Assembly (NCBI RefSeq): GCF_902498915.1
Contig: NZ_CABVLQ010000001.1
From: Escherichia ruysiae
Lineage (GTDB): Bacteria > Pseudomonadota > Gammaproteobacteria > Enterobacterales > Enterobacteriaceae
DNA: 64,000 nt
Strand: one strand, 5' to 3'
Numbering within the stretch: the stretch's first letter is position 1; every line of letters starts with the position of its first letter. The notes under the pieces are model-generated. The model worked only from the letters and a program-made list of their open reading frames with translations, did not search any database and was not told where the DNA came from. The translations under genes were made by a program, and so were the position numbers. This document shows, piece by piece, positions 20,282 to 29,003 of this stretch.

Positions 20282-20605
20282 GTGAGTAACCGTTATTGGA
20301 TGATCTCCTTCCATAAAAATACGCGCAATCTAACGGTTCGCTCTGTGCCAAAAAAAGACATTGCTCACAATATCGAGTTAATCATTCGGCCGTTGAACAT
20401 TCCCATTGAAAAATTTCTCAGTATAGAATATACCAATGTTGAGGGCATTCCTCTTACATCTCGAAGGATAACTATCATGGGTCTTAAACTAGGTCCAAAA
20501 CCAATTGCTAAGTCGACAGGAAAACCGGATCAACGCCGACGCGATAATAAAGATACTCCTGGCAATACCTCGGGACTAAAGCCAAGTAAGTCCACAGGTA
20601 AGTAA
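20282..20605 (+). CDS. small protein with basic Lys/Gly/Pro tail, duplicated in the island
   Basis: GTG at 20282 is preceded by AAGGAG at correct spacing and gives 107 residues. The C-terminal 42 residues begin at an internal ATG (20477, with AGGA upstream) and read MGLKLGPKPIAKSTGKPDQ followed by another Lys/Pro/Gly-rich repeat ending KPSKSTGK. This last portion could be a separate small protein. About 220 bp from position 20401 recur at 47673-47903 with an extra base that breaks the frame. No family is recognised. The next thing downstream is the decayed IS481 element. Confidence 0.55.
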   Translation: MSNRYWMISFHKNTRNLTVRSVPKKDIAHNIELIIRPLNIPIEKFLSIEYTNVEGIPLTSRRITIMGLKLGPKPIAKSTGKPDQRRRDNKDTPGNTSGLKPSKSTGK

Positions 20606-20635
20606 AAAAATAAGGATATAAATAAGCTGTGTGAT

Positions 20636-21240
20636 TCATAGACATCGTTTTAATTTTCTCAGTTCAAGTTCAAGTTCAAGTTCAAGTTCAAGTTCAAGTT
20701 CAAGTTCAAGCTTGTAATTCTGTTCCTGTATATGCTCTTCATTGGGCTGATAGTTTGCATGAACGGCATCAGAGTATGGTGTTTTCTCAGCAAGTTCAAA
20801 GTAGCGTTCCATCGGAGTTTTACCGTTGTGAGCGCTATGAGGACGTTCCCAGTTATAGTAATCTGCCATTCTGCCAGCAGTTCCTTCAGGTCATCAGCAG
20901 AAAGATCTACGGTAGCGTAAAATTCAGCTTTGTCTGTCTTTTGGGAACGTTCAACCTTTCCGTTAAGATGAGGCGACGCTGGCTTATTTGGACGAAACTT
21001 GATGCCGTATTCTTTTAATCTTTCCTGCACTTTAACGGCAAAAAATTCTCTTCCCCGGTCTGTCTGAAAGCGCTGTATCGGGAAAGGCATTTCTTCAATA
21101 ACACAATCAATAAAATCCAGTGTGTTTGCCGCCGTGCGACGAGAGTAGAGCCTCAGGATTCTGTAGCGAGTGCAATCATCAACAGATGTGTACTGATATA
21201 AGCCGGGCCAATTTTACAGGTATTCATCTGAACCCGATCA
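20636..21240 (-). pseudogene. IS481-family transposase remnant
   Basis: On the minus strand, catalytic-core pieces of an IS481-like transposase are readable in several frames: GDRVQMNTCKIGP, then QTDRGREFFAVKVQERLKEY, SPHLNGKVERSQKTDK and YYNWERPHSAHNGKTPMERY. At least two frame changes (near 21180-21190 and near 20870) and the missing N-terminal half show that it is dead. The C-terminus is extended by a (Leu-Glu) repeat from eight tandem TTCAAG hexamers. Confidence 0.85.
20663..20710. repeat. tandem hexanucleotide repeat, TTCAAG x 8
   Basis: Eight uninterrupted copies of TTCAAG run from 20663 to 20710. On the minus strand they encode alternating Leu-Glu at the C-terminal end of the IS481-type transposase. 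As a hexamer array it can change copy number by slippage without shifting frame. Confidence 0.95.
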
Positions 21241-21249
21241 CCGGGAACA

Positions 21250-21850
21250 GGGCAATGCGATATGGCGCTAGCGGGTGGCTTCACGTTTCGCATGGAGGAT
21301 CAGCGCAGCTATGAATCGCACGGTGATGGGCTGCAATCAGAGGATGGCCTGATTCATACTTTTGACGTGCAGGCGAGCAGCAGTGGTTTGGGCATGGTGC
21401 TGCTTGATACGCTTACAGGAAGTGGCTTACACCCCGCGTCACGGGCGTTTCTCCGCCCCGGTGCGTAAGTGTGTCATCGCAGAGAATTGCACCCAGTTAG
21501 CCCGACAACTCCGCGATGCACCGATGGTGGTGGCAACCACGGGTTGCACGATCTACTGGAGATTGGGGCACCGTTTCGTTGTTGCACTCGAGACGCTTAG
21601 TGACTGGCTGGCGTGCTCTGAGGTGTTGTTGCAGGCGGTGGGGCAATTGCTTGAGCATTTTCCGCTCGAACCAGCCTGTCTGCAAGCTCTCTCTCCGGCA
21701 CAACGGACGTTTATCAGTCAATATGCGCTGATCGCGTTGATTGACGAACAAGAAAAGTTGGATGTGGTGCTATGCTGCTGCCGTACTACGAAGAGACTGC
21801 ACACTAGAGCAAGCATGGCACAGGTTGAATGCGGGCCAACCGTTTGATGA
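21250..21850 (+). pseudogene. unrecognised coding remnant between two IS remnants
   Basis: This stretch between the IS481 and IS630 remnants is GC-rich and protein-like in more than one frame: MALAGGFTFRMEDQRSYES in one, and RQLRDAPMVVATTGCTIYW then EHFPLEPACLQALSPAQRTF in another. The change of frame near 21430-21470 suggests a broken gene rather than two small ones. I could not place it in any family. It is probably the middle of a gene whose ends were lost to the flanking elements. Confidence 0.4.
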
Positions 21851-21955
21851 TGTGCCGACGAATCCTTTCTTACAGCCTGATGTCTGCTCTTTGACGCTGG
21901 ACGACGCGGCGAGTGATGCCAATCGCACCGTGCTAAATAACAGATCCTAATGCCA

Positions 21956-22972
21956 CTACACTTTAGCCAGCCCATGTTTTCCACCGGGGAATGGGCTGGC
22001 GGTATCCATAAAGTGACGAACCTTTTTCAACAACAGCCACATTGAACGGCACTGCTGATTTCGGGTTATTGTCTCATGAAGCGACTGCCACAACCCTTCG
22101 ACATGATTCACCCACGGCGAGTAAACTGGTTGATAAATCACCCTGAACTTCGTGTTTGCTTTCAGCCAGCGCAACGTTTCACGGCTTTTGTGGATGATGT
22201 AGTTATCGACAATGAGCGTAATCGTCTTTACGCCTTCAGATGTTTTAACAGTCTGATAAATAAGGATGAACCTTTACTGTTTCCACCAATGTAGCTGACT
22301 TTACCCGTACCGATGTGCAGTGCACCGGCAAGATAATACTTTTCATTCTGGCCCGGTGTGACAACGCGCTTTTGCTGCCCGCGTAACTGCCAGTCAGCAC
22401 CGATTTTCAGGTTGAGATGAATATCCACTCATCTTCGTAAAACACGGGGTTTTCCGCACTGCATTTCGCCAGCGTTTCATGAATAGCGGCCATTTTTTCT
22501 TCTTTGTGGGGGGCACGGATACGCGGTGTCGACGCGGCTCTGCGCTATACCAGTCCGGCAGCAGGTAACCATCGCCGGATGGTTGGAGCATGTAGCGGGC
22601 AACCGGTGACATCACGGATTTTTATCGCCAGAAGTTCGGTACTCCAGCGGGAACGCTGATAACCTAAATCGCCAGGAGAATGCTTAACAGCTCACGCAGC
22701 AATGCGCAAATATGTTCAAACGGCCAGCGCCTCCCACGTCCTGACGGCAATGACTTCAGGCCTTCAACACCCGACAGCGTGAACCAGTTAATCCAGCGAC
22801 CAATCGATGAACGGGCACAGCAGAGCGTTCTGGCAACATAACTGACGGTGTCACCACGATGCAGCATCAGCATGGCGGTGAGCCGCCGGGCGTGGTTTTT
22901 GTCCTTTGTTTTATGGATAGTTTTCTGCATCAGGCGTCGTTCTGTTCTGGGGATTGGTGTTATGATCGGCAT
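21956..22972 (-). pseudogene. IS630-family transposase, frameshifted
   Basis: Minus-strand pieces in order are: an N-terminal helix-turn-helix region (KDKNHARRLTAMLMLHRGDT, then GRWINWFTLSGVEGL), a middle region (DIHLNLKIGADWQLRGQQKR), and the C-terminal DDE part (YQPVYSPWVNHVEGLWQSLH, ending GGKHGLAKV). They are spread over several frames, so no full transposase can be made. The 5' end at 22972 lies about 400 bp upstream of the module B tssB. Confidence 0.85.
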
Positions 22973-23367
22973 CGCTCAGTCCGGTTGGTGATTTTTTCTT
23001 TTTGGCGATTGATCAGATCGCACAATCCGGGCTGAGTTCCCTCAAAGTGACCTACTATTCCGCGCAGCTATTTAGTTAGTAAACACGAAAAATTATATAG
23101 AGTTATATCATTAATCAGCAAAAATGTATCACATGCTCACTTTCTTTTTATGGTATCACTATATAGAATCCGTGAATATAACAAGAGATTGATACAATCT
23201 TTTGCCAAAGATATAACTTTATATCAGATATTTTCACTTTCGAAAACATCTGTGCGGTAGCTATGGTATTTAGGTCATATAATTATGCTATGTTCATCAA
23301 TATTATGATAGTAGATTATAGTGTTCTTAATAAAAAAGAATTTAAAAGCTGTTTGTAGGATAGAAAC
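22973..23367 (+). promoter_or_regulatory. AT-rich leader/promoter region of T6SS module B
   Basis: About 395 bp without a gene lie between the IS630 remnant and tssB. The last 280 bp are strongly AT-rich, as expected for an H-NS-silenced promoter region of a horizontally acquired operon. A perfect TATAAT occurs at 23278-23283, but with no convincing -35 at 17 bp, so I cannot name the promoter. No Fur- or other recognisable operator was found by eye. Confidence 0.4.
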
Positions 23368-23844
23368 ATGAGCAATACACAACATAAACTTGATAAAACC
23401 CGCCCCCCACGAGTACAGATAACGTATGATGTTGAAACCGGAGATGCTGAAACTGCGAAAGAGTTACCCCTTGTCATCGGGGTTTTGGGTGAGTACTCTT
23501 CGTCAGAAAAACCATTGAGAGAACGAAAATTCATTAGTATAGATAAAGACAATTTTGATGAAGTTATGGCATCAATGAGTCCGACTGCTCATTTTATGGT
23601 GGACAGTGTTATCCCGGGAAATGAAGGAAAACTGGATGTCGAACTGAGGTTTAGTTGCAAAGATGATTTTTCTCCCGATAATGTGATTCAACAGGTTGAG
23701 TGTCTAAGAAAATTATCGGAATTGAGGTTGCATCTTTGCGACCTACGAAACAGGGCTGCAAGTAATGAGAAACTGAAAGAAAAACTTCAGGAATTGCTGG
23801 TGACTACTAATGGCAATCCTGAAAACGATGAAAGTAAGGAATAA
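23368..23844 (+). CDS. tssB: T6SS module B sheath protein TssB (VipA)
   Basis: TssB is the small sheath subunit that assembles with TssC around the Hcp tube. The N-terminus RPPRVQITYDVETGDAE and ELPLVIGVLGEY are the family signature, followed by RKFISIDKDNFDEVM. At 158 residues it is of normal length. ATG 23368 is the first gene of the module B operon, and it ends 2 nt before tssC. Confidence 0.96.
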   Translation: MSNTQHKLDKTRPPRVQITYDVETGDAETAKELPLVIGVLGEYSSSEKPLRERKFISIDKDNFDEVMASMSPTAHFMVDSVIPGNEGKLDVELRFSCKDDFSPDNVIQQVECLRKLSELRLHLCDLRNRAASNEKLKEKLQELLVTTNGNPENDESKE

Positions 23845-23846
23845 AC

Positions 23847-25325
23847 ATGACAGTTGCATCAACATTAGGGCTGAATGAAACTCAGTATGCTACAGATGAT
23901 TGTCTTGAAGAGATTATAAATAATACCAGAGCTGTGAGACAGGATTCTGAAAAGACCAGGTTTAAACTACAGATTAATAATTTCCTTGCTGAAGTTGCCA
24001 GTGGTTCTTTGGTCATTAACAGCGATTTAATCGGTAGTATTGAAAAGCGGATTGCTGATATTGATAAGTTGATGTCTGAGCAGCTTAGTCTGATTATGCA
24101 TGCGACTGAATTTCAAAAAATAGAATCAGCATGGACGGGACTTTATAAGCTGGTTCAGGCCAGCGTTACTGAAAATGTAAAATACACGGTGTTACACTGT
24201 ACTAAAAAGGAATTGCTCAAAGACTTCAAGTCAGCCTCAGATTTCGATCAGTCTGTCTTATTTAAGAATATTTATGAAAGCGAGTATGGAACGTTCGGGG
24301 GAACACCGTATTCTGCTTTTGTTGGTGATTTCTATTTTGATAATACACCGCAGGATATTGATTTGCTGGAGCATATTTCCCATGTTGCTGCCAGTGCTCA
24401 TGCCCCGTTTCTGAGTGCTATTGCTCCGGGTATGTTGTCCATGAGTTCATTTAGCGAATTACCCTACCCGCGTGATCTGGCAAAATTGTTTGAGACAACA
24501 GATTATGCCCGTTGGCGTAGTTTCAGGCAGACAGATGACAGTCGTTATGTGGGATTGACTTTGCCACAGTCTCTGGGGCGTATTCCATATGGCATGAAGA
24601 CTATACCTGCCGAAACGTTTAATTTTGAAGAGCACATTAGTGAAGATAACTCAGGCAAAGACTATCTGTGGGTAAATACAGCTTTTGAACTTGCCTGCCG
24701 GATAGTTGATGCTTTTGAGGAGTATGGCTGGTGTGCAGCAATTCGGGGCGTGGAAGGTGGCGGTTTGGTTAAATCATTGCCGGCCTATAATTATGTATCC
24801 CATACAGGTGAGCGACTTTTACAATGTCCGACGGAGGTTGCTATCTCAGACCGTCGGGAAAAAGAATTGTCAGATCTCGGTTTTATTCCTCTGGTTTATT
24901 GTAAAGGTACTGATTTTGCGGCATTTTTCGCTGTTCAGTCGGTAAACAAAGCACGACTGTATAATACTGATCAGGCTAATGCGAATGCAAAATTATCCAG
25001 TCAGCTTCAGTATATATTAGCAACATCACGATTCGCACATTATCTTAAAGTGATTGTTCGTGACAAAGTTGGAAGCTTTATGTCGAGGACAGAATGTCAG
25101 ACATATCTGCAAAACTGGATCATGCAATATGTTGTGGCATCAGATAACGCTGGTCAGGAGACAAAGGCTCGTTATCCATTACGTGAGGCATCTGTTGAAG
25201 TTATTGAAGTCCCTGGAAGTCCGGGAAATTATCGTGCAATTGCATGGATTAAACCTCATTTTCAGCTTGAGGGTTTAAGTATGTCATTGCGTCTTGTTGC
25301 TGATTTACCATCAAGTGTAAGTTAA
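23847..25325 (+). CDS. tssC: T6SS module B sheath protein TssC (VipB)
   Basis: TssC is the large sheath subunit. Signature segments include EFQKIESAWTGLYKLVQ, GGTPYSAFVGDFYFDNTPQD, AAGHA-type helix AASAHAPFLSAIAPGM, RWRSFRQTDDSRYVGLTLP and GAIRGVEGGG-like AAIRGVEGGGLV. The 492-residue length is normal. It follows tssB by 2 nt with TAAGGAATAA as ribosome site, and hcp follows 9 nt later. Confidence 0.96.
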   Translation: MTVASTLGLNETQYATDDCLEEIINNTRAVRQDSEKTRFKLQINNFLAEVASGSLVINSDLIGSIEKRIADIDKLMSEQLSLIMHATEFQKIESAWTGLYKLVQASVTENVKYTVLHCTKKELLKDFKSASDFDQSVLFKNIYESEYGTFGGTPYSAFVGDFYFDNTPQDIDLLEHISHVAASAHAPFLSAIAPGMLSMSSFSELPYPRDLAKLFETTDYARWRSFRQTDDSRYVGLTLPQSLGRIPYGMKTIPAETFNFEEHISEDNSGKDYLWVNTAFELACRIVDAFEEYGWCAAIRGVEGGGLVKSLPAYNYVSHTGERLLQCPTEVAISDRREKELSDLGFIPLVYCKGTDFAAFFAVQSVNKARLYNTDQANANAKLSSQLQYILATSRFAHYLKVIVRDKVGSFMSRTECQTYLQNWIMQYVVASDNAGQETKARYPLREASVEVIEVPGSPGNYRAIAWIKPHFQLEGLSMSLRLVADLPSSVS

Positions 25326-25334
25326 GAGGTTATT

Positions 25335-25841
25335 ATGGTCGGAGTTATGAGTAATTCTTCCGCTCTTAGCAGGGAGTTTGTCAAAATAGAGATAGGTGGA
25401 AAAGTTATAAAGGGAAATTCAAAAGTTGAAAACAGTGGTGACTACTTTGATGGACATTGTCCTCAGGCATTTCACGCTTTTTCAGGAATTGACGGTACTG
25501 TTTTTGATTTAATTAATTTGAAGCTTAGGGTTACTAAACACATACAAGACCTTCTGGAGAACTTTTTTAAGAGAGGTGAAAAAGAAGTTAAAATAGAAAT
25601 TTTACGTAGGGAATCAACTAAATCAGGTAGTGCATACTCATCATTTAAGGTTGTTTATCAGGGGTGTCGTATGCATAATATGTTGTTGGCTCATGATAAT
25701 GATTCAAATCTCATTCTGGAATTGTCGTTTACCCCAGAAGAGAGTGTCTCAATTGAGATGAATATTCCGTCAGATGATGGAAAAAGTACGGAGAAATTGG
25801 GACCAATGACGTACAACTTATATAAAGAGGCTCTTGTATAA
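25335..25841 (+). CDS. hcp: T6SS module B tube protein Hcp (TssD), divergent
   Basis: Hcp forms the hexameric inner tube. The product is 168 residues (164 if the ATG at 25347 is used) and shows an Hcp-type beta-barrel pattern with VKIEILRRESTKSGSAY, FKVVYQGCRMHNM and LILELSFTPEESVSIEM near the C-terminus. Position directly after tssB-tssC fits. The N-terminal part (GNSKVENSGDYFDGHCPQAF) departs from common Hcp1 sequences, so the family call is less certain than for its neighbours. Confidence 0.75.
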   Translation: MVGVMSNSSALSREFVKIEIGGKVIKGNSKVENSGDYFDGHCPQAFHAFSGIDGTVFDLINLKLRVTKHIQDLLENFFKRGEKEVKIEILRRESTKSGSAYSSFKVVYQGCRMHNMLLAHDNDSNLILELSFTPEESVSIEMNIPSDDGKSTEKLGPMTYNLYKEALV

Positions 25842-25850
25842 GAATACTGA

Positions 25851-26273
25851 ATGCATTCGTTTCTTCAGTTCTTACGTGATGATAATCCGGGCTCTCTGGA
25901 AGATCATCTGAATTTTGTTCCTTCAGATGATCTGAAATATGAGCTCGGGATGTTATTATCATCACGACCTTTATACCTTGAAACAGATGAGCTGCCGTTT
26001 GTTAATAGTTCTGTCCTGAACTATGGCATAAAGTCATCAGTATATGTAGTTTCTGCAGGTGAACATAGTGATTCTGTTAATGATGAAATTTCTTCAAGAA
26101 TATTGATGATGCTCCAGCGTTATGAGTCCCGGCTGGAGGAACCAGTTGTTGAATATCTTTCCAGTGATGATAATTATTCTTTCTTTTCAGTTACAGCCCT
26201 GTTCTTTATGGACATGGTAAGACTCTGTATTAAATGGGATAAGAACTCAGGAGAATTTTCACTGGATGAATAA
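25851..26273 (+). CDS. tssE: T6SS module B baseplate protein TssE (gp25-like), divergent
   Basis: The 140-residue product has the size and place of TssE between hcp and tssF. It contains the gp25-like order: a loop with LNYGIKSSVYV (the conserved Tyr-Gly followed by a hydrophobic run), ISSRILMMLQRYESRLEEPVVEYL, and a terminal beta-rich portion. It is only weakly similar to the module A TssE. Its last codons overlap the tssF start by 8 nt. Confidence 0.8.
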   Translation: MHSFLQFLRDDNPGSLEDHLNFVPSDDLKYELGMLLSSRPLYLETDELPFVNSSVLNYGIKSSVYVVSAGEHSDSVNDEISSRILMMLQRYESRLEEPVVEYLSSDDNYSFFSVTALFFMDMVRLCIKWDKNSGEFSLDE

Positions 26274-28068
26274 ACTATTATCTTACTATCAGAAAGAACT
26301 CGCTTTTCTTAGAAAACAAGGTATTGAGTTTGCAAAAAAATATCCAAAGGTAGCCCGGCGTCTTGGATACAATCAGGGGGGGTCTGAAGATCCACATGTT
26401 CAGAGATTAACGGAGTCTTTTGCTTTCTTAAGCTCAAAAATTCATCAGAGATTAGATGAAGATTTACCCGAGTTAATGGAAGCATTACTTCGTAATCTTG
26501 CTCCCCAATTTTTGTATAACTATCCTTCATCATGTATTGTATCATTTGAACCAGACAGAAAATCCAGTGGAATAACTTCAACTTATAGAGTTCCTTCTGG
26601 CACATCGCTATATTCCAGATATAAATATAAAACCATCTGTCAGTTTCGGACGGTATATCCACTGACTATTGTCCCTGCAACGGTTAATAAAGCAAGAATT
26701 CACTATGATAATTCGTCCTCCTTATGGAAAATTGAATTGAATTTAGACGTTTTCGACGGAGCTAATTTTTCTCTTGATTTTGTAAGATTTTATTTGAATG
26801 GTCCGGCAACGGTTACTGGTATAATATATACATTATTGTGCGATGAGGTCGATAATATCGTTTTGCAGAGAAATAATGATGTGTTATATGATATCAGTGC
26901 TAATATATCCGGTGCCGGATTTTATGAGAGTGAAGTAACACTTCCACAAAAAGGGAACGTTTCTTATATACATAACCTCATACTGGACTATTTTTCTTTT
27001 CCAGAACGATTTAACTTCATTGATATAGAATTTGACTCCGGAATCGAATTATGCTCAGGGGATTCTGTGAGAATAGAAATAACATTAAAAAGCAGTGCAG
27101 AAAAGTATGAGCCAGACAGAATAGAAAGGAATGTTTCTGAAAGACTTTTTAAAGTAAACTGTTCTCCCGTTGTCAATCTCTTCGAGAAGAAAACTGAACC
27201 CCTACGATTATCTGATGGCCAGGATGAGTATCAGGTAAATACCGATTTATATTCACGTAATGAAGTCTTAATCTGGGATATAAATAAAGTGACATTGCAC
27301 AGATATGAAAATGATATAGTCAAGCAGTTTCCGTTAAAAAATTTATTTGGACTTGAACATTCTGTCATTAAACAATCGTGCAATATATTCTGGCATAGTT
27401 CATGTTATCGCTCGTCTTCTGAAAGAGGGAACTTTGAGGAAAGTGTATATATTCGTCTGAGCGATGATGGCGGAGCCCAGTCATGTATCATGACTGGGGA
27501 TGTCCTTTCAATTGATGCAATATGTACAAATGGTAATATTCCATCATCAATTAATAATGGTGATCCTGATGGTGATTTTGATTGTGATATAGATATTGCT
27601 CAGCTGCGAATAACTGCGCTGAACCGTCCATCAAGAATGTTGCCGGCTATGGCATTAAAAGGAATGAACTGGAGAATTGTTTCTCAGTTATCCCTTAATT
27701 TTGTGTTGCTCAGTGGTACTGATGGGGCAATGAAACTGAGAGAAATGCTATCCATATATAACTACAACAATAACCACTCAATATCAATTTTTATTGAATG
27801 GATTAAAGAGTTACAAATCACACCAGTTTCATCCCGTTTACCCGGCATATATCCGCCTGTAACTGCTCGTGGAATTGATATTACCGTAACTCTTTCAAAG
27901 GATGCAGATATGCACCCTGAATGTTTCATGTTTTGCTCTTTCCTTGATCACTTTCTTGGGCTACATGCCCCTGTCAATAGCTTTACTCGCATGATTACTG
28001 TCATTGAACATGAGGAGCACACTCGTCGTGTATGGCCGATAAGAGCAGGAAAGTTAACATGGCTTTGA
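26266..28068 (+). CDS. tssF: T6SS module B baseplate protein TssF
   Basis: The N-terminus carries the TssF hallmark: LLSYYQKELAFLRKQGIEFA, then EDPHVQRLTESFAFLSSKIH and LDEDLPELMEALLRNLAPQF. The 600-residue length is typical. It overlaps tssE upstream and tssG downstream. The sequence is AT-rich and only distantly similar to the module A TssF, showing that the two clusters did not arise by recent duplication. Confidence 0.95.
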   Translation: MNKLLSYYQKELAFLRKQGIEFAKKYPKVARRLGYNQGGSEDPHVQRLTESFAFLSSKIHQRLDEDLPELMEALLRNLAPQFLYNYPSSCIVSFEPDRKSSGITSTYRVPSGTSLYSRYKYKTICQFRTVYPLTIVPATVNKARIHYDNSSSLWKIELNLDVFDGANFSLDFVRFYLNGPATVTGIIYTLLCDEVDNIVLQRNNDVLYDISANISGAGFYESEVTLPQKGNVSYIHNLILDYFSFPERFNFIDIEFDSGIELCSGDSVRIEITLKSSAEKYEPDRIERNVSERLFKVNCSPVVNLFEKKTEPLRLSDGQDEYQVNTDLYSRNEVLIWDINKVTLHRYENDIVKQFPLKNLFGLEHSVIKQSCNIFWHSSCYRSSSERGNFEESVYIRLSDDGGAQSCIMTGDVLSIDAICTNGNIPSSINNGDPDGDFDCDIDIAQLRITALNRPSRMLPAMALKGMNWRIVSQLSLNFVLLSGTDGAMKLREMLSIYNYNNNHSISIFIEWIKELQITPVSSRLPGIYPPVTARGIDITVTLSKDADMHPECFMFCSFLDHFLGLHAPVNSFTRMITVIEHEEHTRRVWPIRAGKLTWL

Positions 28069-28991
28069 TTAATAACCGGAGTAAATTCAGCTTTTTCAAT
28101 AAAGTCCGTGTGTTATTGAAAAATATTCTGAAACCAGATGAAAGCGTTGAAGACGTTGTTGATGAACATTTCAGATTTACATCAAGTCTGTCTTTAGATG
28201 CACCTGACGGTCAGATAGAGAATCTGTATCAGGATGAGAAGGACGGAAAGTATCATCTCACATTATTCGATAATGGATTAACCGGGGCTACAGGGGTTCT
28301 TCCTGCCGCATATACAGAATGGCTGATTGAAAGGAAATTACGTTATAATGACGACGCTCCTAAGGCATTCATGGACATGTTTGACCATAGAATGTATTGT
28401 CTTTCTTATCTCGCATGGCAAAAAATGCATCTGTCAGGAGATGAAAACAGAAGGGATAATAATGTTCTTAACAATGTTCTTTTATCTTTAGGCGGGATCA
28501 CTCCTCAGACAGTTAGTGTGACAGGTCTGGCATACGTTGCATTCTATTCACAACCAGTAAGATCCCTGGCCGGGCTTGAGCAGTTACTCTCGTTAATACA
28601 TCAAATCAGAGTGTCCATTAATCCTTTTCGTGGCACTTTTGAAAATACAGAACCCAGTGAGCAGGGGGTTCTGGGGAATTGCCTCTATACTCTGGGGGAA
28701 GGTCCTGTCATAGGCAATGTTCGTTGGGTGGTTGATTCACATTTTGATGTTGTATTGGGGCCTGTGGACTATAGAAAAGCACAGGAACTTATGCCGGGAA
28801 AAGATTCCCACTATTTTATCAGACAACAAATAAGATCGTATATAGGTGATGTTCTTAAGTTCAAAATATATGTGAAAATCTATCCCGGTAACAATGATAA
28901 TCAACTTAATATAAACAATAAGCTTGGTTTCAATCTTTCACTCGGTTCTGAAACAGAAAATTATAAAGAACGGTGCTTTTGTATATTTTGA
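28059..28991 (+). CDS. tssG: T6SS module B baseplate protein TssG
   Basis: Family features are FRFTSSLSLDAPDGQIENL, FDNGLTGATGVLPAAYTEWL and MFDHRMYCLSYLAWQK. ATG 28059 is preferred over an upstream in-frame ATG at 28032, because AGGAAAG lies about 9 nt before it and none precedes the first. The resulting 310-residue protein overlaps the tssF end by 10 nt. Codon use matches the AT-rich module B. Confidence 0.92.
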   Translation: MALINNRSKFSFFNKVRVLLKNILKPDESVEDVVDEHFRFTSSLSLDAPDGQIENLYQDEKDGKYHLTLFDNGLTGATGVLPAAYTEWLIERKLRYNDDAPKAFMDMFDHRMYCLSYLAWQKMHLSGDENRRDNNVLNNVLLSLGGITPQTVSVTGLAYVAFYSQPVRSLAGLEQLLSLIHQIRVSINPFRGTFENTEPSEQGVLGNCLYTLGEGPVIGNVRWVVDSHFDVVLGPVDYRKAQELMPGKDSHYFIRQQIRSYIGDVLKFKIYVKIYPGNNDNQLNINNKLGFNLSLGSETENYKERCFCIF

Positions 28992-29003
28992 TGAGAATAT
29001 ATT

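Noticed and set aside
20640..20720. Short tandem repeat as a CRISPR array
   Set aside because: The hexamers have no spacers; it is a simple tandem repeat within a transposase gene.
28032..28058. Upstream ATG for module B tssG
   Set aside because: No ribosome site precedes it, while the ATG at 28059 has AGGAAAG at good spacing.
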